Origin: Tridacna crocea
Lineage: Eukaryota; Mollusca; Bivalvia; Cardiida; Cardiidae
DNA: 64,000 nt
Direction: 5' to 3'
NCBI GenBank assembly: GCA_943736015.1
Contig: OX031058.1
Coordinates: 15,153,001 to 15,217,000 of the forward strand
In this document: piece by piece, positions 50,295 to 62,200 of the stretch
How the letters are laid out: each line of letters starts with the position of its first letter
How positions within the stretch are numbered: position 1 is the first letter of the stretch
Notes under the pieces: model-generated
What the model was told of the DNA's origin: nothing
What the model saw: the letters and a program-made list of their open reading frames with translations, nothing else
Database searches by the model: none
Program-made: the position numbers and the translations under genes

Positions 50295-53200
50295 AGGAGA
50301 GGGGGAAGAAGAGAAGGCGGGGTGGGGGTAAATGTATAGTCAGTTTGTGACGAAAGCTTTGTTTATCGACCCCTGAATGGTCTTAGTTTAGTTTAAACAT
50401 ATTTATTTTACATCGATTGAGAAACAAGTTCTTACAACTTATGCCAATCTCTCTCGATTCTGCTTCCTGGGAACTACACCAGTACTCGCGCCGAATGTGT
50501 GGGCCAATGAAAAATCCTAAAGTTGACACCCGCTCCCGGGTATCGAACTCAGGACCTTTAGGTTGTGAGGCCGACGCTCTACCTCACGACCACGGACACC
50601 ACATGGTCTTGAGAACATTTTGGGGAAAAGAGTTCTCACACAACCCTTTTCTACTTTCTCATTGACAAAATTGACGAATTGTATCGTTCGAGCCACCATG
50701 AATTTATCGTCTGCAAAGGCGTATGGACAAGTCTGTTTCAGTTTTCAGACGTCTTGCAAAGTTAAGAAATATGCAGGTGCTTGTGTAAGCACACAGCAGC
50801 GCCAAGATCAGATTGCATATACCTTAGTTTATAATGGGTTAATTAATCCATTACCTCACAATCCCTACTTTTGACGCCCCCGAGAAAGAAGCCTTTAGAA
50901 AACATTGTTGGAAAAGGAGAAAATGCTGGTAACCAGCATTTTCTCCTTTTCCCACAATGTTTTCTACCTTCACAAAACAAATTTCAAAATTTCAGTCACT
51001 TTAATTTTGTCGTCTGCAAATGCTTTCGATTTCGACAAACCCTAAAGTCTCGTCGTTTGGTAATGAGTTAAAACTATTGATCATGAATTGAGTTACTCCG
51101 TCCATGAACAACTGCTTGAAACTGTCTTTAACACAGCTTCTTTTCCTTTCCCTCCGAAGTTTCCATTTCTTCAAAGCATTATAGTTTGACGGATCGAACA
51201 ACAACATGAACAGTTTTTGAAAATCGGTTACCTTACTATCTGCCTCAAGTCAAATTATACACTGAAGAAATGATTGAAATTTCTTACGCAATTGTTATAC
51301 CCGAACTGCTTTCGGAAAAGGTCAGCAAAGGTCACGTCAAATTAAACTTGAAACCCTTCACCACATAATACCGACTATTGAAAGAGAGATCTTTTGAAAA
51401 CAATGTGGACAAAAGAGAAAAATGCTGGGCACCAGCATTTTCTCTTTTTTCCACAATGTTTTCTACTTTTTCAGAAAAGAAGTCAATCATTTAAACCGCA
51501 TTTGTTTGTTGTCTGTTCATGCTTTCAATTTGTGTTAGCGTAAAATTTTGTCTCAAAGTTTGGAAAAGAGTTAACATCAACTGTCTATTTTTAGAATATC
51601 GACGGTAGATATCTATTTTTAGAATATGTTAGGTAAGCATGTAAGTTTTACGGCGCGTTTAGCCCATCGCATGAAAGTGTTGTCCAAAGGACAAGTTAGG
51701 AAAAGAAAGTTATTTTCGAAAGATGTTAAACATAATTATGTTCAACACTATCTAATAATGTGACGGCAGCAGATGCACCTAACCATGCTTTTTTTTTTTT
51801 ATCAAGTGTTGGTCAGACAAGTCTTATCAAGCCGCTACAATTTGAAAAAAAAAAAAGAAAAAAAAAAAAAACCGTCCGAGACGATTCTAATGAGTGCCTA
51901 CAACATAGGGTTTCAAAGAGAAATACTGGATTTAGAATACCATCATTCCCTCTTATATGGAGCTCTATCATTAATTGCGGAAGAAACAGAAAAGACAAAT
52001 GCAACAACTCAGAATCAAAAATATAAGAATGAGCTATCTTTCTTTTCTTCAAAAAGGAAGTTCAAATGTCAAAGGGTTACGCACAATATCGAATATACAA
52101 GTATGTAAAGATTATTGACATAGGAATTAAGGGGTAATACAGCCCTATTTATGCCCTACTTATAAGTTTATGACTAAGACTGAAGGTAAACTGTGTATCT
52201 GAGTGACCGTTCTATTGACCAATACCTGACCCACTCACTGACCACCCATTAAACAGGATACCTTGATAACTTTCTGAATAAAAACGTGACAATACATATC
52301 AAAAATTTGTCTCTTTTTCTTGACGAAGAAACTTATTCTATGGAATATTGCAGAAGGATCATCCAGCGTGGCATGGACTTTGTTCTTTGAAAGGTGGACA
52401 ACATGGTAGGGGAAAAGTGGAAGTGGTGCTTCAAAGAATTAGTTCTTGCTTCAGCAATGTTTTAACATCCAGTCTCATCAAGGTTGTAAAATAAAATAGC
52501 TATTTAGTAAAGGATTTCGAGATGTAAAAGTAACCGTAAATTGTCACGTGTGGTTGGGGGCACGTGTTGCATGTCTGACTGGAGAGTAGACAATATTGAG
52601 GAAGAGAAAGCTGATAACCGATCAATGTGTTCCCCAAAATCATAAAGCCCTAAAAATAGTTCCGTTGAGCTTTATCAAATAATCAAACACTTCAAGTTAT
52701 TGAAAAAAAAAAACCTCCGCTGCCTTTTCTTAACACTTTGCGCGTCCCAAGCGAAAATAGCGTTTTTTTCTTCAAAGCATTCATCAAAATTAGACTGAAC
52801 GGAACGAGCACTCTGATCTGGTATCGATATAGTGCACTTGCCGCATAGACGAAAGTCTTTCTGCGTTTCATTAGACTGTGTTTTCCACCGTCGAAAGAAG
52901 CATAAAAATCTGTCTGTCGCGGAAAGATTTTGCTTGCACTTTTGAAATCTTCAACCTGGCAAGGCAAAAACATCTGAAAGCGGTGGGAAAATTACATATA
53001 GTATGTATACAATTCGCTGATCATGACGAACTAATATGCATGTGCTATGAATCATCGATGCATTAATAATTTTGCAAAATAACCCTTTCATTTCGCTTTC
53101 ATGTTCGAATATTGGTTTGGTATTTAAAAAAATGAAGAGCTTTTGAAAACATTGTGGGAAAAGGAGAAAATGCTGGTAACCAGCATTTTCTCCTTTTTCC

Positions 53201-56200
53201 ACAATGTTTTCTATCCTTTCAAATACAAAAATCATACTCGGAGTCATATCTGAACTGATGTCTACAAGCGCTTCCAATGTTGGACAAATAAAATTTTGTC
53301 TTGGATTAAAGACTAAGTTCGTTACTATAGTTACAATTCCGTATTTTAATGAGCTTAAATACGAAAGTGTTGAAAACATTGTCGGAAAAAAAGAAAATGC
53401 TGGAAGCCAGAATTTGGTAAAGGGTTAAGTTTTTAGGCCAAGGCGACCAGTGCATGCGTTCCAAGAGTTTCTTTATTAGGTACTATGCCATTTTTTCTTC
53501 CCAACAGTTTTGCTGCTTTCCTGCGTAAAATGAAACGAAATTTTGGGCGGCGAGATTATGAACCTTTCAGATCCTCTAATCAATTTATCGTTCAATGAAT
53601 GACAGAGCTGTTTAATTTGCATAACATACCGGTTAACGTTAATTTAAAATGCATGATTTTAAAAGCATTTTGCTCGATTAAAACGTACATTGAAAGCCTT
53701 GCTGGTATATTTTTTGTCATTGAAACATCTAGATTCTTCTCCAAAGCAGAACAAAAGCCATAGACTTCTTTCTTCTTCTTCTTTCCAATCTGCTTGAAAA
53801 ATATAGCTGCCATGAACCTGAGTGACAAGAACGGTTGGATTGCATAAAGCGCTTCCTGTTTCTGATAAATGATGTTTGCGAGAGAGGAATTATTTGGATG
53901 TCAAGGCGACCCCTAGCGGTAGACGAAAACATGGAATCTGACTCATTGTCTATAAATAACGAAATTCTGACGTCTGTCAAATACACGCAGATTTCTTTCT
54001 GACGCGCATGTCGTCATGTAAATATTCCTGCATTTACCTGAGAATTCGGTAGCGGTTATTGTTGATTCTTATCGCAACGGGGTTTTTAATAAGTCTGCAA
54101 CAAAACGCGGTATAATGTCGACCAAGTGGGTGGCTTAACCCATTACCAAATGACAAAATTTTAGGCTTGTCCAAATTGAAAGCATTTGCAGACGACAAAA
54201 TAAAAGTGACTGAAAATTTAAAATTTCTTTTATGAAGGGTAGAAAACATTGTGGGAAAAGGAGAAAATGCTGGTTACCAGCATTTTCTCCTTTTCCCACA
54301 ATGTTTTCCAAAGGCTTCTTTCTCAGGGGCGTCAAAAGTAGGGATTGTGTGGTAATGGGTTAATTAATAGTTATTTCAGTCTGCTGCTAATGGCGACTTA
54401 CTGGCCTTTTGCGGACAGCGTAGATCAAGATCAGACTGCACAGAACGTGCAGTCTGATCTTGGATCTACACTGTCCGATAAAGACATATCTATCCTCTTA
54501 ATGTACGTTTCATATTGCAATATTTTGCTCTTTACTATCAGCTTGACTGTTTACTTCTTTATTTTTTGGCAGGATAAATGTTAACCCTTTACCTCAAAAT
54601 GACGTTTTTTATTTACCTTGATGATGAAGCCTTTTGAAACATTGTAGAAACAGGAAAAAATTCTGGTAACCAACATTTTCTCGTTTTCCGACAATGTTTT
54701 CTAAACTTTCAGAGACAAGTCAAACCAAATCACGCACATGTTATTTGCAGCTTAAAAAAAGCTTTGGGTTTGGAAATACCTTAACTTATGGCATGTGGTA
54801 AAGGGTTAAAGCTTTACTGCATAGTTCATAGTTTTTACAACCACGAAGAGAAAGGCATTGGAAAATATTTTTGGAAAAGGAGACAATGCTGGTAAGCAAT
54901 GTTTTCTGTCACATTTTGAGCTAATGTAACCTGCATAATGCATAATGAACAGCCGACACATTCACAATGTAAGCGTTTTGTAAAATAAAATTTAATTATC
55001 CTCATAAAGTTTTAAGTTAAAGCAGGCAACTTTAAAAAAAATCGAATGAATGACATTGGTAAATTCAGCATAACTGATACCTTATCCTGCCGAATAAGTC
55101 AAATAAGCTTTCAAAGCAATAGTGGAAACCTGATTTAAACATTTCGAAGTTTTTTTTTGGCGACAACATCTCTTTATCGGACAGTGTGGATCAAAGATCA
55201 GACTGCACGTTCTGTGCAGTCTGATCTTGATCTACACTGTCCGCAGAAGGTCATTGAGTCGCGCATAGCAGCCTAAGGGTTAAATTTCGGTCCATAAATA
55301 GACATGAAGTAATCGTATGCTGTAAATAAATAACCGGAGCTTTTGAGTTTTATTTTCGTAACGCGCTTTACATTTTGTAACTTGCTCATACGTCGACACT
55401 TTCGTTTTCATTACAATTATAAAGACAATTAAACAAACTAAGGGGAAAAAAAGCGATACATTTAAAGTTACTTTATGTGGAAATGAGTCACTGAACGTCG
55501 AAGTGATTGATGAGGATAAAATAAACGTGAAAGAAAAAAAAAAACTCGAGTACGATGAACCTGAATATGTATTTTGAAACGTTAATGAGTTTTATCCTGT
55601 GTACATTCTTATTCTATTTTGCTATTGATAAACGGTCGGACGGACGAACAGGCAGGGAGCCAGGCAGACAGACAATCAGACAGACAATCAGACAGACAGT
55701 AGGTAAAACAGGACAAGGTGACGAAACAATTAACCGGTGACTTAAACCAAATAGACCGGTAACGTATATCCTAGGCTGATACGCGCGAATCATAACCTTT
55801 TGTGGGCAATGTAGATCAGGATCAGATTGTACAGAACGTGCAGTCTGACCTGGGATCTACACTGTGCGATATGGAGCTATCTGGTTACCAGCATCAGAGA
55901 TCAAATATCAAATATATACTACTGGAGAAATAGCCTGCTTCTGCCAAAAAAGGAAAAATCCTCTCAAAAGATTCTTAATACGTAGTACCTCATGTTTAAG
56001 TTTATAAATAAATTTAATCTCAACGTGTAGGTGTATTATTTTGTTCGGTTATATTTAAAAACAATTGACAGATACATGAACGGGTAATTTTATCAATCAC
56101 ACTATAACTTTGTATCGTTGCCAGTTCTGGCATACCCATTGCCCGATATAAGAACACTGTACCAAGTTGGCCCAGTGTGGCCTTATCTTCCTTAACTCTT

Positions 56201-59200
56201 TCCCAAACGACAAAATTTTAGATTAGTCCGAACTGAATGCATTTGCAGACGACAAAATTGATGTTACTCAAAAAGCAAAATTTGTATCCAGCAGGGAAGA
56301 AAACATTGTGGGAAAAGGAGAAAATGCTGGTTACCAGCATTTTCTCCTTTTCCTACGATGTTTTCAAAAGGCTTCTCTCTCAGGGCCGTAAAAACCAGGG
56401 ATTGTTTGGTAAAGGGTTAATACCGCCAGCGAAAACGATAACTCTTTCTCAGACAAAACCATTTTAGAAATCTCTTATTTATTGTAGGATTTGCAGAAAG
56501 AAATATATATATCTGGCTCATAATGATAACGAAGATTGTCTTCGACAGAACAGAAAACAGATTGGGAAAAGGAGAAAATGCTGGTCACCAGCATTTTCTC
56601 CTTTTCCAACCACGTTTTCGAACAGATTTCCGAAGTCAAGAAAAAAAACAAGATTATAATTATATCAATAGGGTTCAATACTAAGCGTCCGTTCTGCAGG
56701 CCACTAGCTCATGTCTTTATTCCTTCTATTGGTATGTTATCGGGCGTGTTCATCATCGAAATTGTTTCAAATAATGAACATAATAAACGCTTTCGACGGG
56801 ATGATTTCAGGTAGCAAATTTCTACCCCCATTTAAACATAAACTCCCCAAAATACCGATTGGGTCGATTATCCGAACCAACCCTTCACCTAACAATCTCG
56901 TGCTTTCTTCGACCTTTTGAAAGTAGGCTTATGAAAACATTGTGGGAAAAGGAGAAAATGCTGGTAACCAGCATTTTCTCCTTTTCCCTCAATGTTTTAT
57001 ATCTTTTATTAGAATGATCACCTCATTCGAGTGAAGTTCAATTTGTCATCTTCAAAAAGCTTTCGATTAGGAGAAGTGTAATATTTTGTCGTGTGGTAAG
57101 GAGTTAATTATCTAGGCGGTTTAAGAGACAACCACGGGTGACAGACACGGGTAGCTTGCTGTTTTTGCCTTATTTTCAACATCCTACTTTTCTTTTGCAT
57201 AAAGGAAGAAAAAGCCAACAATTTACTAAGCGGCACCGTTTTAGACTCGTCCAAACCGAAAGCAAACTTCGAACCACACAGTCATAGGTGGCTCTAGTGA
57301 TAGAATCTGTCGTTGATAGGATAGAAAGTGCATGTTCTCCTTTTTCTACAATGTTTTAAAAGATATATGTATCTTATTACTCGGGATTGTTGAAACTCGG
57401 GAATGCATGAAACTCGGTATTGCGTGGTAGTGAGAAGGGGGTGGGGGGTGGGTGTGTGTGTGGGGGGGGGGGGGGGCGGGGGGGTTAATGCGATTTACAT
57501 CTTAACGTATCCTTAAGGGAATCCATTATCTCTCTACAGATTTTATTCCTTTTGTCGCAGCAGATTACCTTTTCAAATACTGTAGCAACAGGAAAATATG
57601 CCACAAATTCTAACTCGGTATACAGTGCAAAAAGTTACTTCAAATTATTCACTATAGTATAGGGTACGAACTGCAGAGGATGAACCATAAATTTATATCG
57701 TAAAACTATCTTTTCAAACGACGTTTTCGAAATGGTCGCTTGCAACACTGTTTCTGGGGAGTAATAAATAAGGGTATTAACTCAGTATGAGTACAAGATA
57801 TACTAATTTCTATAATCTTATGTTAATGAATGCATATATTAATGAAATACCATCATATATATGATAATGGTCGTGTCGAAAACGTGTCAGCCAGCATACT
57901 ATATTATACTAATGTCAGGGGGTCACGGTAAGGGGAAACATTTTGGGATTCATTGGGAAATTTTGACTTAGTTATGCGTTAAAACCTATGTTGTGGGTAC
58001 TCATTAGAATTGTCTCTACGAGACAATTCTAATGAGTACCCACAACATAGGTTTTAGAGATGAAATCAAGTTTTTAAAGATTTAATAGACCTTTTTATCA
58101 CGAGTATGTGATATGAGGTTTTGCCGTCCTTCTTTGCTATATTTAAATAGAACTTTAAATTTTGATTCACCGACTTATAAAGAAAGTGTGAAAAGTAAAC
58201 AATTCAAGTGCTGTAGAGACACTTATCAATATAATATTATTGGGAAAGTGGGTGGGGGATAAATTTTAATGTGCCAATAATCACCGCCCTTCACCGTTCC
58301 TGAATAAAAGAAGTGAACTTTTTGTCGAGTAGAAAAATCGGACAGTGATGGGCAAAGATCAGACTGTACGTTCTATATAGCCTGATATTTGATCCACACC
58401 TTCACTTTAAGCTTTTCTTGAAAACTTTTCGATAAATGACCGCTCGAGAACTTTTCAAATCATGCGAAAGACTGCGTTTATATTGATACTAGTGACAGAA
58501 TTCTGTTTCGAAATGTCAAGAACCGAGAAAGAGGCAACTCACGTGTAGCAATTCACACGTGCGTCCAGTATAGTATTTTACCGGCATTCTCCTGGAATTA
58601 TTCCTGCAGGGCTGTAGATTTTATTCCATATATGGTTAAAGTACAACTCTAGATATCAAGTTTTTACCCCCAGTTCTAAATGAAGACGAGCACTGCTGTG
58701 AAAAATGGTCTGTAACGCGAAAAAAGGGACATTCGGACAAATGCATAATGCGTCGTCCCGGATCAGCATGTGCAGTCCGTACAGACTACTCCGAGACGAG
58801 ACTTTCCGTTCTTAAGTTATTTTCTGTTTTGCGCAAGTCTAGTGTATAACAAAATCTAATATTGTTGTAAAGCGCCGTCTCGGATCAGCCTGTGCGTACT
58901 GCGCAGGCTGATCTGTGACGACATTTTACGCAAATGCTCGCATGCCCCTTCTAGCGTGTTGCAGACGAAATAATTTTTTTCACATGTTGTGGAAGGTGTC
59001 GATTACCCTTTGAGCAAACGACAATATTTCAGACATGGCCAAATTCATAGCACTTGCCGACGACATGGTAAATGTGTCTTAAATGGTTGAATCTGCTTTT
59101 GATTGTGGAAATAACATGCATGCTGGGAAAAGAAGAAAATACTGGCTACTAGGATTTTCTGCTTTTCCTACAATGTTTTCAAATGGCGTCTTCCTCGAGG

Positions 59201-62200
59201 TTGTCTTTTACTGTCTGATCGTGATCTACTCCGACCGAAAAAAGCTCTATACATCGACATTTGCAACGTGTACTGGGGTTCGCGTTCTATGATCTATTCT
59301 GCTCTATGTTTACTTAATATCCATTTGACATGGTCTTTACTCCGGTTTGTCACTCTGTTAACTAGCCTTTTTTTTTTCGGTCATAAAAAAAATGTATATG
59401 AAGACTGAAATGAGATGGGGGAAGTTATTTTTGTCATAACACGCAATGTTTTCTGTTTTATCTCGTTATCTAACGTTATCAAGGTTTCAATTTAAGGAAA
59501 CCAAATCTGACGTTATACTGATAAAATGCAAACCCTTGCAAAATATAACTAATACAATATACAATCATTTCGACAAGAAAATGAATGAATTTGATACTCA
59601 TACCGAAATACCTTAATAAATATTTAAAAAAGAAAGTACATTTAAACCAACGATCAGACTAGGGTCTTAGTATAGTTTGATCTTGACCTAAACTCATTTA
59701 AAAAAATTCCGATCAGTTGACTTTAGCAATCTAAGGTTTAACAGTGTGGGTTGATTAATGTACATTCATCCTGCAACTTCTAATATATCGTCGATTTACT
59801 TCAAAAACCTCATAACTACAGCTTGTTACAAGCTGTAGTTACGGCGTTGTTGAAGTAAACCGATGATATGCGACGTCAACGTCACCCTACTCATGACAGT
59901 TTGCCCTTTACTATGCTTAGCGAGACTTAACCCTTAACTCTTTCCCAAACGACAAATTAATAGACTGGTCCAAATCGAAAGCATTTGCAGACAACAAAAT
60001 AAATGTGACTAAGAAATCGAAATTTGATTTGGGAAGGTTAGAAAACATTGTGTGAAAAGGAGAAAATGCTGGTTACCAATGTTTTCAAAAGGCTTCTACT
60101 TCAGGATCATCAAAACTCGTCATTGTGTGGTAAAGGGTTAAACTGCAAAGTAATTTAAGTACAAAATTTTGGACTGGGCGAAACTGCAGGCATTTGTAGA
60201 CGGCAATTTAACCCTTTCCCAAACAATCCCTGGTTTTTACGGGTCTGGAATAGTAACCTTTTGAAAACATTGTGGGAAAAGGAGAAAATGCTGGTAACCA
60301 GCTTTTTCTCCTTTTCCCAGAATGTTTTCTACCCTATCATAGACAGAAATAATCTTTTCGGCAAGCGTTGAATTGTCGTCTGCAAATGCTTTCAATTTGG
60401 TCAAGTCCAAAAGTTTGTCGTTTGGGAAAGGGTTAAATATTACTGAAAATAGTGATCTCCGAATTTGATAGGGTAGGAAACATGATCAGAAAAGGAGAAA
60501 ATGTTGGTTATCCGCATTTTCTCCTTTTCCAACAATGGTTTCTACAGGCATTTATCTTAAGGCTTCTTTCCAAAAGGTCGTTAAAATTCAGAGATGTGTG
60601 GCAAAGGGTTAAATGAAACCTTCAAGACAATAGTATAAATCCTGACTATCGCAATTTTTATCTCTTTTTATGGGGAAACATATCTTCTAAATCGGACAGT
60701 GTAGATGAAAGAATCAGACTGCACGTTTCGTGCAGTCTGATTCTTTCATCTACATTGTCCGCAAAATGTCTTTGGGTCGCGTCGAGAAGCTTTAGGCCAA
60801 AGTGGGTTTTTTTATGCGAAAAAATTAGGATAAAATCAGACTGTATAACTTGTGGAGTTTGATCTTAGATCTACATATACCGCTCGATGGCTTGCAAGAC
60901 TATCCCGGAAATCAGCATTGAAAAATATTTTAGTCTAGCGTGACAGGTGACAGAAAATGTTTATTTCATTACCATTGTACATTAACGGTTTATTCCTTAA
61001 CAACTGTTGAGACAAGGGTGTTTAGTTTGTAAGAGCTTTTGGAATCCAATTCCACCACAAAAGAAAGAATGGGGAACCTTTTTCTCGCAAACAGTTCCAA
61101 CTAACGTAGTTGAAGTAGGCTCCATGATCAGACAGGGCGTTTTTAGCAGTCTGATCTCGATTTAGGCCATCTATTTTGGGATAATTTTGTCGCCTGTGGC
61201 GTTTCTAAAGTTAATGAGATGTTTCATCGCATTAGTATGCAATTTGTATCGTCTTATATGTTTCATATACAGGCCGTACGTAATACTGAACTCTTTCCAC
61301 ACTGTAATCGAGACCAGAAGCTTTTGTGGACAGTGCAGATCAAGATCAGACTGCACAGAACGTGCAGTCTGATATCTGATCTACACTGTCCACCGATACA
61401 TTCTACATTATGACCGAACTGTCTCTTGATCCAGTTTAGGAAACGTATTTTTAGCCTTTTTAGAAAATGCATTCCTTTTATTCAGTCAAGAAAGAGTTAT
61501 GATGGCGCATTACCGTCTAAAACGTTTTTACGTCTGTATTTGGCTTGAACCAAACCCATTTCGAAACCATTGAGACAAAAGGAGAAAAAAAATGGTCATA
61601 TCAAGCAAAATGTTCTTTGGTTTAAATGTTTCAACCGTGTTCATTTGTTTGCCTATTAATTATCTCTGCTTGAATTTAGTTACCTAAAGGGGAATTGTTT
61701 GGGGGCGGAAATGAATTAATAAAGTATAAATTGTTATGGAAAGTTCAAGTCTTAACTTGGCCATAAAGCTTCTTTTGGATTTTAGTAAGGATTATGGTTT
61801 CGTTTTTTTACATTTTCAAAAATGTCGGTCTCAAAACATCAAGATGTGTAGTCTGGAGATCAGACTGCTAGCTTTGTATCTTCTGATCTGTCTTAACTGA
61901 CTGCAAAAGAGACTAGAATTGTGCCTCTAACCCATTACCACACAATCCCTACTTTTGTCACCCCTGAAAAAGAAGCCTGTTGAAAACACTGTGGAAAAAG
62001 GAGAAAATGCTGGTAACCAGCATTTTCTCCTTTTCCCACAGTATTTTCTATCCCTCCCAGACCAAATTTCAATTTTTCAATCACCTTTACTTTGTTGTCT
62101 GCAAATGCTTTCATTTTGGACCAGTCTAAAATTTTCTCATGTGGTAATGAGTTAAAACTATAGTCCCCTTTGCAGTCAGACTAGATTAAGATCAGAGATC

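Noticed and set aside
19103-57107. Recurrent peptides such as [18 protein letters not shown] and [20 protein letters not shown]
   Set aside because: These are the two-strand translations of the family A palindrome and recur at every copy.
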